Shown piece after piece: positions 1-8,827 of a stretch of 64,000 nt of DNA (position 1 is its first letter; each line of letters starts with the position of its first letter). The notes beneath the pieces were generated by a model. That model did no database searches. It was not told the origin of the DNA and worked only from the letters and a program-made list of their open reading frames with translations. The stretch covers positions 62,001 through 126,000 of the forward strand of contig NZ_BORW01000001.1 of assembly GCF_018333375.1 (NCBI RefSeq). Reading direction: 5' to 3'. This DNA comes from Paenibacillus cookii (GTDB lineage Bacteria > Bacillota > Bacilli > Paenibacillales > Paenibacillaceae). The position numbers and the translations under genes are program-made.

Positions 1-33
1 AGAAGATTCTCTGAAGCCCTCCCCCAAAAATGC

Positions 34-56
34 AAAAAGCCGCTCTTCGCAAGCGG
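34..56 (-). terminator. Rho-independent terminator after yphF-like gene
   Basis: On the minus strand a CCGCT...AGCGG stem with a short GC-rich loop is followed by five T residues. It lies about 36 bases downstream of the lipoprotein gene and would end the yphE-to-yphF transcript. Confidence 0.65.
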
Positions 57-91
57 ATCGCTTGGAACAACGGCTATAGGAATCTATGGGG

Positions 92-859
92 TTATTTGGA
101 CGAAGATCCGGGCGCGACGGCTACCGGCGCGTCCCCGGACCATCGGTACGGCAGCGATTTGACGGGAACGTATTCCGACGCTTTCACCAGCTCTTCCCGC
201 AAATCCTCCTCTCGGGTCGGCTTGAGGCCTTGCTTATCGATCAGCTGCATCATATCGAATGCGTAGTCGACGTAAACCGTGCCTGTTCGGTCCATGATAA
301 AACGGACCTCCTGGCCGGAATAGACGCTTTTCAAACCGATGTCCTTCAAACCTGCAAGCGAAGGGTCCACCGCATGAATATCCGGGTAAACTTCGTCTCC
401 GGCAGGAAGCTTCCCGTCATGCGCAATCTTGTATTGGTTGACGAGACGCTGTACGTCGTTGACTTTTTGGACCGTGATCAGATCCATCACTTTGACCGTA
501 GGTTTCGTTTCTTCGTCCTGAATGAGGAAGTAGGCGCTTCCGCCCTTCTCGAAGGCGGTCGACGGGATTTCATCGATGAATCCCTCTTTTTGCAGCTTAT
601 CCAGGTCGATCCGGAATTTCTCGTATTTCGGCGTTTCCTGGTCCGCGTTCAATATCGGCAGCAGACCTTTTTCTTTTTGATAATCGTCGATCGCGGACTG
701 GATGCGTTTGACGCTTTCGCGATACGACACCCTGTTTTCGTTTTTTTTCTCATCCGGGTACAAACATCCGGACAAGCTGACCGCAAGCAAAACCGCCATG
801 ACGGCGGCCGCGGCTTTCCGGAGGGTACCGGAACGTTTGGCGAAATGAGCCTGAGTCAC
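92..859 (-). CDS. YphF-like lipoprotein
   Basis: Predicted membrane-anchored lipoprotein of about 255 residues. The N-terminus has basic residues, a hydrophobic stretch and a lipobox LSGC with the lipidated cysteine near residue 32; the rest is hydrophilic with no recognised catalytic motif. The position at the end of a run containing a yphE-like gene, near gpsA and der, matches yphF of Bacillus, and that synteny is the main reason for the name. I chose the GTG at 859 because AAAGGA lies 8 bases before it; two ATG codons just upstream (868, 865) sit too close to that ribosome site. Function is unknown in the family. Confidence 0.75.
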   Translation of the reverse strand: MTQAHFAKRSGTLRKAAAAVMAVLLAVSLSGCLYPDEKKNENRVSYRESVKRIQSAIDDYQKEKGLLPILNADQETPKYEKFRIDLDKLQKEGFIDEIPSTAFEKGGSAYFLIQDEETKPTVKVMDLITVQKVNDVQRLVNQYKIAHDGKLPAGDEVYPDIHAVDPSLAGLKDIGLKSVYSGQEVRFIMDRTGTVYVDYAFDMMQLIDKQGLKPTREEDLREELVKASEYVPVKSLPYRWSGDAPVAVAPGSSSK

Positions 860-903
860 AATCATCATCCTTTATGTCGTGAAAATGTCAAATCGGGCAA
901 GCA

Positions 904-1263
904 TCACCAAAGGTCTTCCTGATCCCGCTGCCGCGCCGCCTCCAGCTGTTTGCGAATCGCGGCCTTCAGCTTGTCTTCAGGTATGGTGACGGTCACCGTT
1001 CCTTCGATTTTCGACTGGCAGGCCAGCCTTATCCCTGTATGGATCAACGAGCCAAGCTTCCGGCTTTCCGCCTCCGACGGGGGAGACAGCTGCTCTTTGG
1101 CTTGATCGTCCACTTCGATTTTGCACATGAGGCAGCCCATTTTGCCGCCGCAGCGCGTCGGAATAGGGGCGCCCGCCCGGCGGGAAGCCGCCAGCACCGT
1201 CGTGCCGGGGCTTACGGCCGTCTTTTTGCCCGAAGGCTTAAACGTAATTTCATGCTTCATCAT
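904..1263 (-). CDS. [2Fe-2S] ferredoxin-like protein (CX5CX2C type)
   Basis: A 119-residue protein that is essentially one ferredoxin fold. Cysteines at 38, 44, 47 and 82 give a CX5CX2C...C pattern, the spacing seen in ISC-type/adrenodoxin-like ferredoxins; they would bind one 2Fe-2S cluster and carry single electrons. The partner enzyme is not visible nearby. The gene overlaps the upstream nucleotidyltransferase-like gene by 14 bases and lies 44 bases before the lipoprotein start, so it is in one transcript with them. A second, differently spaced ferredoxin sits on the other side of the nucleotidyltransferase-like gene. Confidence 0.8.
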   Translation of the reverse strand: MMKHEITFKPSGKKTAVSPGTTVLAASRRAGAPIPTRCGGKMGCLMCKIEVDDQAKEQLSPPSEAESRKLGSLIHTGIRLACQSKIEGTVTVTIPEDKLKAAIRKQLEAARQRDQEDLW

Positions 1264-1885
1264 GCAACGGCTCCTCGGGCGCGACGCGAAAATGGCTGCC
1301 GTCTCCGTTCAAGCCGAGCAGTTTTTCGATTTGCACCGCATGCTTGCGCGACAGCCGGCAGGTTTCGAAGATGCGGCGGAGCAGCGGCATATGGCTCCCC
1401 AAATCCGTCGTCATCGTTGCGGCGATCGCTTGGTACCGGTCGGGACGCTCCCTAAGCACGTTAAACACCAATTCATGTCCAAGCGGCATCAGGGGAATGG
1501 AAAAGCCTCCGATCTCAGCCGTTTTGGCTTCCGGGAGCAAAAGATTTTCCACCAGAACCTCATAACGGCTCCCCGACGCATGAACCTTAAAGCTGCCGAC
1601 CAGTTCCATCAAATAATCGCCCAGCTTATAATGGCTGAGGGTGGAGTGATATGTATCCGTCCGGCTCACTTCGGGTTCGTCGACGGCCAAGTCGTTCAGC
1701 AGGACGTGAAGTCGGCTTACGCGGACACCATCCGCATAGACGTCGATATCCCGGGGCATGGCGTCAAGACGCACGTTCTGGAGCAGAAGTCCGCAGCTTC
1801 CGCCGACCAGCCAGCAATTCCCGGCTTGCCCGAACCGTTCAGATAACTGCTGCAGCGCATGATGTAGTTCGGATGAAACCTGCAT
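1250..1885 (-). CDS. Nucleotidyltransferase-like protein
   Basis: A 211-residue soluble protein. Residues 24-50 hold a GGS motif (28-30) followed by an acidic pair in RDIDVY (D46 and D48), the arrangement of the nucleotidyltransferase superfamily active site, where the two aspartates bind metal. The third acidic residue cannot be assigned with confidence, so activity is uncertain. The rest resembles no specific family I recognise. It is flanked by two ferredoxin genes in the same operon (27 bases after one, overlapping the other), which may mean a shared role, but this is only inference. Confidence 0.6.
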   Translation of the reverse strand: MQVSSELHHALQQLSERFGQAGNCWLVGGSCGLLLQNVRLDAMPRDIDVYADGVRVSRLHVLLNDLAVDEPEVSRTDTYHSTLSHYKLGDYLMELVGSFKVHASGSRYEVLVENLLLPEAKTAEIGGFSIPLMPLGHELVFNVLRERPDRYQAIAATMTTDLGSHMPLLRRIFETCRLSRKHAVQIEKLLGLNGDGSHFRVAPEEPLHDEA

Positions 1886-1912
1886 GTCCCACTCTCCTAT
1901 CCAACCATCCGT

Positions 1913-2302
1913 TTAAAAATAAGTTTTGTTCCGCGCTACGATTTTTCCCGGGGATCTTACGACCGCCTGGCATCCAAGGCGGAAACCTTCGTCGAATTCT
2001 TCCGTGTCGAGGCGCCGAAGTTCGGCTTGCGTCGGCTCTTCGAGCAGCTCCGCTCCCTCCACGACCTGACATCTGCAGCGGGCGCACGTGCCGCGGCGGC
2101 ACATATGCTGCCAGTCGATTTCATGGTCCTTTGCGTGCTGAAGGATCGTTTTTCCCGGTTCGGGCACGACCGTTTTTTCGATCGTCCGTCCTTTCAGCTG
2201 CATGGTAGCTTCCCCGGAAGCCGCGGTTGCACGTTGTTCCGGTTCAACCATCTCCTCGTTTGCCGGCTTTTTTTTGTCAAAAAAAATGCGGAACGGGTTC
2301 AT
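1913..2302 (-). CDS. [2Fe-2S] ferredoxin-like protein (CX4CX2C type)
   Basis: A 129-residue protein with a charged N-terminal tail of about 33 residues followed by a plant-type ferredoxin domain. Cysteines at 68, 73, 76 and 111 form CX4CX2C...C and would bind a 2Fe-2S cluster. The start at 2302 is chosen because its ATG overlaps the TGA of the upstream DUF2768 gene (ATGA), a sign of translational coupling; a longer in-frame extension to 2458 would overlap that gene almost entirely and has no support. Redox partner unknown. Confidence 0.8.
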   Translation of the reverse strand: MNPFRIFFDKKKPANEEMVEPEQRATAASGEATMQLKGRTIEKTVVPEPGKTILQHAKDHEIDWQHMCRRGTCARCRCQVVEGAELLEEPTQAELRRLDTEEFDEGFRLGCQAVVRSPGKIVARNKTYF

Positions 2303-2493
2303 ATCAACGCCGCCATTCCTCCGAGAAATCCCACCACCATAAAAATAAACGCCACAAAAGATAAAGCGCCGCGAAGAATGCCGGTTGTTTTCGTGCGGGC
2401 AAACGTAATTAAAAACACGGATAATCCCATGATCAGGATGGCAATCAGGGAGACCCACATTTTTGTCATCGGATCCATAGGCTGACTCTCCAT
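2299..2493 (-). CDS. DUF2768 family small membrane protein (YphE-like)
   Basis: A 64-residue protein with two hydrophobic segments (about 11-29 and 41-62) joined by a short basic loop (RTKTTG), matching the small YphE/DUF2768 membrane proteins found beside gpsA in Bacillus. It heads the run down to the yphF-like gene and its stop overlaps the next start. A TATAAT hexamer on the minus strand at 2512-2517 may be its -10 element, but no good -35 is seen. Function is unknown. Confidence 0.75.
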   Translation of the reverse strand: MESQPMDPMTKMWVSLIAILIMGLSVFLITFARTKTTGILRGALSFVAFIFMVVGFLGGMAALI

Positions 2494-2571
2494 TTCTTGA
2501 TATATAGACGTATTATAGCATGAAACTTGTCCGCATTTTTAGCGGAAAGGGTTACGTAATATCGACATCTG

Positions 2572-2612
2572 AAAAAAAGAGCATAAAGTCCTTGAAGCTT
2601 AAGGCTTCAAAG
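2572..2612 (-). terminator. Possible weak terminator after spoVIF
   Basis: A 9-base stem (CCTTGAAGC / GCTTCAAGG with one bulge) is seen downstream of spoVIF, but the T-run on the minus strand begins about 10 bases after the stem, so termination would be inefficient. Confidence 0.35.
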
Positions 2613-2644
2613 GCTTATTGCCCTTTGATTTTGGGTAACCCGAT

Positions 2645-2920
2645 TTATTTCTTCATCATTAATTTCATCAACGATTCCATGTTTTGCGGGTTCATGCCGC
2701 TTTTTTTGACCGCGCTCACGATGTCCTGGATCGTCTCTTCGCTGACCGGAACGTTGGCCATCGCGGACACTTGCTTGATCAGTTGGCGGAGCTGGGTCTC
2801 GTTTTGCATCGTGGACGGTTTTACGGTACTGGCTAATTTCTTAACCTGGCTTTCCGAGATGCGCTTACCGGATTTCTTGTTGACGACGTTCAGCACATCT
2901 TTTGGGAAATTTTTGCTCAT
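2645..2920 (-). CDS. spoVIF: Stage VI sporulation protein F
   Basis: A 91-residue basic protein starting MSKNFPKDVL and carrying KKLASTVKPST and QLRQLIKQVSAMA, the recognisable core of SpoVIF, which in Bacillus is needed for correct assembly of coat proteins in the mother cell late in sporulation. The start at 2920 has GGAGGGG just upstream; an in-frame ATG nine codons earlier has none. It is a separate small gene between the gpsA block and the DUF2768 operon. The family identity is firm; the role is taken from Bacillus. Confidence 0.85.
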   Translation of the reverse strand: MSKNFPKDVLNVVNKKSGKRISESQVKKLASTVKPSTMQNETQLRQLIKQVSAMANVPVSEETIQDIVSAVKKSGMNPQNMESLMKLMMKK

Positions 2921-2985
2921 CTTCTCCCCTCCTCCGACAGTCCTCAACTTATATATATGAGGATTGGCCCTGAAAGGTGAAAAGA

Positions 2986-4026
2986 TCAGCTATGCCATTG
3001 CTCCCAGGTTTTGAGCTTCATGGCTTCCATTTCCGTCTTCGGGTCGCGGCCCATCAGGGCTTCGACAGCGATGCGGGGATCTTTGTTCTCAAACAGCACT
3101 TGGTACAGCTGCTCCGCGATCGGCATTTGCACGCCGTATTTGGCGGAAATCGTGTGGGCCGCTTGGGTCGTGCGGATCCCTTCTACGACCATGCCCATGG
3201 AGTCCAGGACTTCGTCGACCTTTTTCCCTTGGCCAAGCAACGAGCCTGCCCGCCAGTTCCGGCTGTGGCGGCTGGTCGCGGTAACCACCAGGTCACCGAC
3301 CCCGGCAAGCCCCGAAAACGTAAGCGGGTTGGCCCCCAGTTCGACGCCGATCCGGGTGATCTCCGCAAGCCCCCGCGTCAGCAGCGCCGCTTTTGCGTTG
3401 TCGCCGTAACCAAGCCCGTCGGACATGCCGGCCCCAAGCGCAATGATGTTTTTGAGCGCTCCGGCCAATTCGACGCCTAACATGTCCCTGTTGGTATACA
3501 CGCGGAAGTCGGCGTTCATGAACAAATATTGCGCCGCGGCCGCGGCCTTTTGGTTAAGGGAGGCCACTACGACCGTCGTCGGGCAGCGGCGGATGACTTC
3601 CTCCGCGTGGCTCGGCCCCGATAGAACGACAACGTCGCCCTCTTCGATGCCAAGCTCTTCGGAAATGACCGTCGACATCCGCTTCAGCGTTTCGGTTTCG
3701 AACCCTTTCGTCGCGTGGATGCACAGCATGTCTTTGCGCCAATACGCCTTCAGCGACCGCGCCACTTCGCGCATCGCTTTGGACGGGGCGACGATCAGCA
3801 CCGCCCCCGCATCCTTGACGGCCTCTTCGAGATCCGTTGTCGCTTTCAGGTTGGCCGGCAACGCGGCGTCAGGCAAATACCGGCTGTTCATATGCTTCTC
3901 GTTGATTTCCCGTACCTGCTCGCTGCTGCGGCTCCAGATCACCACGTTCGGGTGATTGCAGGCGAGAACGCTGGCCAGGGCGGTGCCCCAGCTTCCCGCA
4001 ACCAGTACGGCTATCTTATTTGACAA
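2986..4026 (-). CDS. gpsA: NAD(P)H-dependent glycerol-3-phosphate dehydrogenase
   Basis: Reduces dihydroxyacetone phosphate to sn-glycerol-3-phosphate, the backbone for phospholipids, in the cytosol. About 346 residues, the normal length. The N-terminal Rossmann segment reads VAGSWG rather than the usual GAGSWG, so the first glycine is Val9. Conserved LSGPSHAEEV (pocket), GALKNIIALGAG (catalytic lysine) and GYGDNAKAALLTRG are present. The TTG start at 4026 is preferred because AGGGGG lies 7-8 bases before it; this overlaps the plsY 3' end by 11 bases. PlsY, its neighbour, uses the product, so the pair forms the entry to membrane lipid synthesis. Confidence 0.93.
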   Translation of the reverse strand: MSNKIAVLVAGSWGTALASVLACNHPNVVIWSRSSEQVREINEKHMNSRYLPDAALPANLKATTDLEEAVKDAGAVLIVAPSKAMREVARSLKAYWRKDMLCIHATKGFETETLKRMSTVISEELGIEEGDVVVLSGPSHAEEVIRRCPTTVVVASLNQKAAAAAQYLFMNADFRVYTNRDMLGVELAGALKNIIALGAGMSDGLGYGDNAKAALLTRGLAEITRIGVELGANPLTFSGLAGVGDLVVTATSRHSRNWRAGSLLGQGKKVDEVLDSMGMVVEGIRTTQAAHTISAKYGVQMPIAEQLYQVLFENKDPRIAVEALMGRDPKTEMEAMKLKTWEQWHS

Positions 4027-4651
4027 TGCCCTTTCCCCCTTTGGAACCTCCGGAGCCAATTTTGTTTTCCCGTCCTTGAACGATCTTTACGATATTGCTG
4101 CGGTGTCTCCAGAAGGCAAACAAACAAATGACCAAACTGGACCAGAAAATCGGCCAGTCGAAACCTTGGATCAAACCAAAGACTAACAGAGAAATAGGAG
4201 TCAGCGCCACGAATACAAGCGAACCGAGCGAAACGTAACGCGTAAACACGATCAATAAAATGGCGATGATTCCCGCGCACAATGCCGGGAAAAAGCAGAG
4301 CGTTGCCATAATGCCGATCGTAGTGGCGATCCCTTTGCCGCCGCGGAAACGGAAGTACACGGGCCAGTTATGGCCGACGATGGCAGCCAGGCCGCAGAGG
4401 GCGGGAATCCATTCGTTTCCTCCCCCAAGCCACTTGCCCAGCCAAATGGCGCCGATGCCCTTCAATACGTCAAGCAGCAGCACGGCAATGGCCGGCCCTT
4501 TTCCCAAAATTCTCAGCGTGTTGGTAGCTCCCGCATTTCCGCTTCCATGCTGGCGGATATCGATCCCTTTCAGAAGTTTGGCCATCACGACGCTGAAACT
4601 GACGGAGCCGAGCAAATAACTCAGTACAATGGCGATGATCTTTAATGTCAA
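4016..4651 (-). CDS. plsY: Acyl-phosphate:glycerol-3-phosphate acyltransferase
   Basis: Integral membrane enzyme that transfers an acyl group from acyl-phosphate to glycerol-3-phosphate, making lysophosphatidic acid. The 211-residue sequence has the family motifs: GSGNAGATNTLR (about 37-48), DVLKG (about 62) and GHNWPVYFRFRGGKG (about 93-107), set between hydrophobic membrane segments. The C-terminal tail is glycine- and lysine-rich. It lies 11 bases after der and overlaps gpsA, which makes its substrate; plsC further along makes phosphatidic acid from its product. Confidence 0.95.
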   Translation of the reverse strand: MTLKIIAIVLSYLLGSVSFSVVMAKLLKGIDIRQHGSGNAGATNTLRILGKGPAIAVLLLDVLKGIGAIWLGKWLGGGNEWIPALCGLAAIVGHNWPVYFRFRGGKGIATTIGIMATLCFFPALCAGIIAILLIVFTRYVSLGSLVFVALTPISLLVFGLIQGFDWPIFWSSLVICLFAFWRHRSNIVKIVQGRENKIGSGGSKGGKGIVK

Positions 4652-4662
4652 ACTATTCTCCC

Positions 4663-5985
4663 CTAACTTTCATCCGATTTGCGCCGCGTAAAGATCCTGA
4701 TCGGGGTCCCTTCGAAATCGAACGCCCCCCGTATTTTATTCTCCAAATACCGTTCATAGGAGAAATGCATCAGCTCAGGATCGTTAACAAATACAACCAT
4801 GGTCGGCGGCTTGACGGCCACCTGGGTGACATAGTTAATCCGCAAACGCCTTCCTTTATCCGTCGGAGGAGGGTTGATCGCGACCGCATCGGAAACGACG
4901 TCGTTAAGCAGATGCGTCTGCACGCGAAGAGAATGCTGCTGGGCCACATGCTGAACGACGGGCAGCAGCTTATGCAGGCGCGACTTCGTTTTGGCGGACA
5001 AAAACACGATCGGTGCATACGTCATGAAGAGAAAATGATCCCGGATCTTTTTCTCGAACTGGTGCATCGTTTTGTCGTCCTTCTCGACGACATCCCATTT
5101 GTTGACGACGAAAATGGATGCTTTGCCCGCTTCATACGCGTAACCGGCAATATGCTTGTCCTGATCGATGATGCCTTCCTCGCCGTTGATGACGATCAAC
5201 ACGACGTCCGCCCGTTCGATGGCGCGCATGGCCCGCATGACGCTGTATTTTTCCGTCGTCTCGTATACTTTGCCGCGTTTGCGCATTCCCGCCGTATCGA
5301 TCAGGACGTAACGCTGCCCGTCCTTTTCAAACGGCGTATCGATCGCATCCCTTGTCGTGCCCGCGATATCGCTGACGATGACGCGTTCCTCGCCGAGAAT
5401 GGCATTGACGAGAGAAGATTTGCCCACGTTGGGGCGTCCGATCAGCGCAACGCGGATGACGTCCTCGTCATAGTCGTCGTCGCTAAGATCGGGCAATATA
5501 TCGACGATCGCATCAAGCAAATCGCCGATGCCTGTTCCGTGGCTGCCGGAGATCGCGATCGGGTCGCCGAATCCAAGGCTGTAAAACTCATAAATTTCGT
5601 CATGGCGGCTGAGGTTATCCACCTTGTTCACGGCGAGCACGATCGGCTTTCCGGAGCGGAACAAAATTTGGGCCACTTCTTCGTCCGATTGCGTGACCCC
5701 GCTTTTGGCGTCGCACATGAACACGATCACATCCGCTTCCTCGATTGCAAGCTCGGCCTGCATGCGGATGGATTTCAAAATGACGTCATCGCCGTCGATT
5801 TCGATCCCCCCGGTATCGATGACGCTGAACGCTTTGCCGTTCCATTCGGATACCCCATAAATCCGGTCGCGGGTAATACCCGGTTTATCTTCCACGATGG
5901 CCAGCCGGTCGCCGATCAATCGATTGAAAATGGTTGATTTACCAACGTTAGGCCTGCCAACGATAGCTACTACGGGTCTTGCCAT
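4663..5985 (-). CDS. der: Ribosome-associated GTPase Der (EngA)
   Basis: Essential GTPase with two tandem G domains that acts in assembly of the large ribosomal subunit. Both P-loops are intact (GRPNVGKS near residues 8-15 and again near 182), with DTGG / DTAG switch II motifs and NKVD / NKWD specificity motifs. The C-terminal KH-like domain is present ([10 protein letters not shown] to the end). 440 residues is the usual length. The ATG at 5985 follows AGGAGG closely; the in-frame ATG 18 bases earlier overlaps that site. First gene of the der-plsY-gpsA group. Confidence 0.96.
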   Translation of the reverse strand: MARPVVAIVGRPNVGKSTIFNRLIGDRLAIVEDKPGITRDRIYGVSEWNGKAFSVIDTGGIEIDGDDVILKSIRMQAELAIEEADVIVFMCDAKSGVTQSDEEVAQILFRSGKPIVLAVNKVDNLSRHDEIYEFYSLGFGDPIAISGSHGTGIGDLLDAIVDILPDLSDDDYDEDVIRVALIGRPNVGKSSLVNAILGEERVIVSDIAGTTRDAIDTPFEKDGQRYVLIDTAGMRKRGKVYETTEKYSVMRAMRAIERADVVLIVINGEEGIIDQDKHIAGYAYEAGKASIFVVNKWDVVEKDDKTMHQFEKKIRDHFLFMTYAPIVFLSAKTKSRLHKLLPVVQHVAQQHSLRVQTHLLNDVVSDAVAINPPPTDKGRRLRINYVTQVAVKPPTMVVFVNDPELMHFSYERYLENKIRGAFDFEGTPIRIFTRRKSDES

Positions 5986-6147
5986 ATTCACTCCTCCTGT
6001 CAATACTTACGATAATCATCATAGCAAAAAACGCTTATTTTGGCTAACCTTTCATGGACGGATCGTCTTATTAATCCTATTTTCCCGTAGAAACGGGATT
6101 CCATGCGCCATTGAACCTGTTTATTATACGTTTTTGCGCATGACATG

Positions 6148-6183
6148 AAAAAAGCGAACCCGATGAAGGGTTCGCCGTTTTTT
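6148..6183. terminator. Rho-independent terminator after rpsA
   Basis: GCGAACCC / GGGTTCGC stem with a six-base loop. A-run on one side and T-run on the other, so it could work on both strands; it lies 20 bases after the rpsA stop codon. Confidence 0.8.
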
Positions 6184-6202
6184 GCTTCCGAGACGGTGGT
6201 CA

Positions 6203-7429
6203 TCACTTGAACTTGCTCAGTTTGTCTCCAAAACGTTCCCCAAGCGTAATGCTGAGACCTTGGTTGCTCAGAGATACGTTAGGATTGTCTTTAAGCTCAT
6301 CCTTGTGGTTTCCGCCGCTTTTTGCCGGTCTGTCCGCTTTAGGAGCAGGAGCCGGAGCTTCTTCCGTTTCCTTGATGCTGAGGCTCACGCGTTTTTCAGC
6401 GGTGTTGATGTCAAGGATTTTCACTTGAACTTCTTGTCCTTCTTTCAGGACTTCATGCGGGGTGCCGATGTGTTTATGAGAAATTTGGGAAATATGAACA
6501 AGTCCTTCGACTCCTGGAGCAAGCTCAACAAATGCACCGAAGGTCACCAGACGTTTGACTTCGCCTGTTACCACATCGCCTGTATGGAATTTTTCTGCAG
6601 CGGTATCCCAAGGACCAGGCTGAGCGGCTTTCATGCTGAGGCTGATTTTTCCTTTTTCAGGGTCTACTTTCAGAACTTTGACTTTGACTTTATCCCCTTC
6701 GGATACGACGTCGGAAGGTTTTTCGACATGGTTCCATGCCATTTCGGACACGTGAACCAGTCCGTCTACGCCGCCTACGTCAACGAATGCGCCGAATTGG
6801 GTCAAGCGCTGTACCGTACCTTCAAGCTCCTGGCCTTCTTGAAGCTCGGACATCACTTTCAGTTTGTTGGCTTCGAATTCTTCGTCGAGCACGTCTTTTT
6901 GGGAAAGGATCACCTTGTTGTTCTCGCGGTCGATTTCTTTCACCTTCACGCGCAGCGTGCGTCCTTTGTAGTCGCTGAAGTCTTCAACGAAATGACGCTC
7001 TACCATGGAAGCCGGAATGAATCCGCGCACGCCCACGTCCGCAACCAATCCGCCTTTCACGACGTCAGCCACGGTGACTTCGAACACGTCTTGCGCTTCA
7101 AAGTGTTTTTCGAGCTCTTCCCAAGCGTTTTCGCTGTCGATCGCGCGTTTGGAAAGAACGAGTTTTTCTTTTTCGTCATCGATGCTGACCACTTTGCATT
7201 CTACCTCCTGTCCGATCTGAACCGCGTCCGATGCGTTGTCCAGATGAACCGAAGACAGTTCGCGGATCGGGATCACACCGTCGTATTTATATCCAATGCT
7301 TACATAAGCTTGGTTATCTTCCAGCTTGACGATCGAACCTTTTACGGTGTCCCCTTTTTTCAAGGATACGATTTGGTCCATTTCCTCCTGAGTTACTTCT
7401 GCTTCTTGATTTTTTGTTTCTTCCGACAT
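6203..7429 (-). CDS. rpsA: 30S ribosomal protein S1 homologue (YpfD type)
   Basis: RNA-binding protein with four S1 domains, beginning near residues 22, 106, 193 and 278 (for example GQELEGTVQRLTQFGAFVDV and GDVVTGEVKRLVTFGAFVEL). Gram-positive homologues are shorter than the six-domain E. coli S1, and 408 residues fits the YpfD group. The C-terminal tail is charged and rich in alanine, proline and lysine. A GAGGAGG site precedes the ATG. The neighbours cmk and plsC match the usual cmk-rpsA arrangement of Firmicutes. Whether it acts on translation initiation as in E. coli is not shown. Confidence 0.93.
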   Translation of the reverse strand: MSEETKNQEAEVTQEEMDQIVSLKKGDTVKGSIVKLEDNQAYVSIGYKYDGVIPIRELSSVHLDNASDAVQIGQEVECKVVSIDDEKEKLVLSKRAIDSENAWEELEKHFEAQDVFEVTVADVVKGGLVADVGVRGFIPASMVERHFVEDFSDYKGRTLRVKVKEIDRENNKVILSQKDVLDEEFEANKLKVMSELQEGQELEGTVQRLTQFGAFVDVGGVDGLVHVSEMAWNHVEKPSDVVSEGDKVKVKVLKVDPEKGKISLSMKAAQPGPWDTAAEKFHTGDVVTGEVKRLVTFGAFVELAPGVEGLVHISQISHKHIGTPHEVLKEGQEVQVKILDINTAEKRVSLSIKETEEAPAPAPKADRPAKSGGNHKDELKDNPNVSLSNQGLSITLGERFGDKLSKFK

Positions 7430-7549
7430 GTCAATACCCTCCTCAATTCAAAAAAACCATTTATTCAAACCTGCTGACGCAGAGTTCAAAACTTGAAAAC
7501 AGTTGTGATCATATCTTTCCAATAAGTGCTTGCCTTCATGCACCGGCGC

Positions 7550-8140
7550 TTAATTCGCCGTCGGCTTCCCGGTCTTCTGCATCTCGCGGATGCGCGACAT
7601 GATATTGTCCGTGACCGCTTCCACCGCTTCCCCGGACTCCATTTCCTTGAATTCCGTCAAATCCAACGGAGCGCCGTATATCACTCTCATTTTCCGGAAA
7701 AGCTTGTAATCGCCGACAATGGCGACGGGCACGACCGCAGCCCCGCTTCGCAGAGCAAAAGTTGCTGCGCCCTTTTTGGCCGCTCCGCTGTCGGAATGTC
7801 GCGTGCCTTCCGGGAAAATGCCCATCATTTCGCCGTTACGCAAAATGGTGAGGGATGTTTTGATCGATTCCTTGCTGACGCCTTCGCGTTTGACCGGAAA
7901 CGCACCGAGCCTCGTGATGACCGGTCCGAGCACGGGCACCTTGAACAGCTCGGCCTTGGCCATGAATTTGATTTTGCGCTTGATTCTGATGCCCACCGTG
8001 ATCGGGTCCAGGACGCTGATATGGTTCGAGCAGAGCAGCACTCCGCCTTCCTTCGGGATGTTCTCCTCCCCCGTTGCCTCAAGACGGTAGGCCACGGCGA
8101 AAATCCCCCGCAAAAGCCCCCGGCAAAACTCATAAAACAT
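7550..8140 (-). CDS. plsC: 1-acyl-sn-glycerol-3-phosphate acyltransferase
   Basis: Membrane-associated acyltransferase making phosphatidic acid from lysophosphatidic acid. The 196-residue sequence contains the catalytic NHxxxxD motif (NHISVLDP, about 38-45) and the substrate-binding FPEGTR motif (about 109-114), with a hydrophobic N-terminus. Starts 18 bases after cmk with GGAGAAGGAAG upstream, so the two are co-transcribed. Works downstream of PlsY encoded in this window. Confidence 0.93.
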   Translation of the reverse strand: MFYEFCRGLLRGIFAVAYRLEATGEENIPKEGGVLLCSNHISVLDPITVGIRIKRKIKFMAKAELFKVPVLGPVITRLGAFPVKREGVSKESIKTSLTILRNGEMMGIFPEGTRHSDSGAAKKGAATFALRSGAAVVPVAIVGDYKLFRKMRVIYGAPLDLTEFKEMESGEAVEAVTDNIMSRIREMQKTGKPTAN

Positions 8141-8158
8141 GCTTCCTTCTCCCCATCC

Positions 8159-8827
8159 TTAAGAGTTCGTTTGCGCTTTGCAATAGGAAACGATCGTGTC
8201 GACGACCTGAGGGATGTCCATATGCGTCGTATCCAGCACGATGGCGTCATCCGCGCAGCGCAGCGGCGAAATTTCGCGTTCTGCGTCCAAACGATCGCGT
8301 TCGGAAATATCCTTTTCCAGCTGCTCCAAGGTCAAGCCCTGCGCATCACTCAACTCTTTGAATCGGCGGAGCGCACGTTCCTTCACGCTGGCCGTCATGA
8401 AAATCTTCAGTTCGGCGTCCGGCAGAACCGTCGTCCCGATGTCCCTTCCGTCCATGACCACGCCCTTGCGGGCAGCCATCTGCTGCTGCAGCGCTACCAA
8501 ATGCTTGCGAAGCCCTTCGATTTGCGCGTATTGCGATACCGTGCCGTTGACTTCGAGCGAGCGTATGAACCCCGTCACGTCTTGGCCGTCCACCAGCACC
8601 TTTTGCCCGTCGGCGCCCGGAAGAAGTTCGATCTCCAACCCTTGGGCATGACGCAGCACTTCCGCCGAAGATTCCGGCTTGATTCCATGCTTCAGCATAT
8701 ACCAGGTCACGGCCCGGTACATCGCGCCGGTATCCACATATATGTAGGACAGCTCTTTGGCCACCAATCGAGCAATCGTGCTTTTTCCCGCCCCGGCAGG
8801 TCCATCAATCGCGATATTGATCTTCAA
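8159..8827 (-). CDS. cmk: Cytidylate kinase
   Basis: Phosphorylates CMP and dCMP using ATP. The P-loop GPAGAGKST is at residues 8-16, YVDTGAMYRAVT is the NMP-binding region and MDGRDIGTTVLP follows; the LID region ERDRLDAEREISPL carries the expected arginines. The TTG at 8827 has GGAG six bases upstream and gives a 222-residue protein, close to the family norm; the first ATG 15 codons earlier would add an unconserved tail. Linked to plsC and rpsA as in other Firmicutes. Confidence 0.94.
   Translation of the reverse strand: MKINIAIDGPAGAGKSTIARLVAKELSYIYVDTGAMYRAVTWYMLKHGIKPESSAEVLRHAQGLEIELLPGADGQKVLVDGQDVTGFIRSLEVNGTVSQYAQIEGLRKHLVALQQQMAARKGVVMDGRDIGTTVLPDAELKIFMTASVKERALRRFKELSDAQGLTLEQLEKDISERDRLDAEREISPLRCADDAIVLDTTHMDIPQVVDTIVSYCKAQTNS

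Noticed and set aside
847..859. A shared 13-base word GTGACTCAGGCTC in the yphF start and in the ribD leader
   Set aside because: Only two short copies with unrelated flanks; too short to be called a repeat and probably chance.
4645..5937. 430-codon plus-strand frame opposite der
   Set aside because: Shadow of der, which has every GTPase motif; the antisense product has no recognisable features.
6182..7477. 431-codon plus-strand frame opposite rpsA
   Set aside because: Antisense of a clear S1 gene with four domains; not a separate gene.
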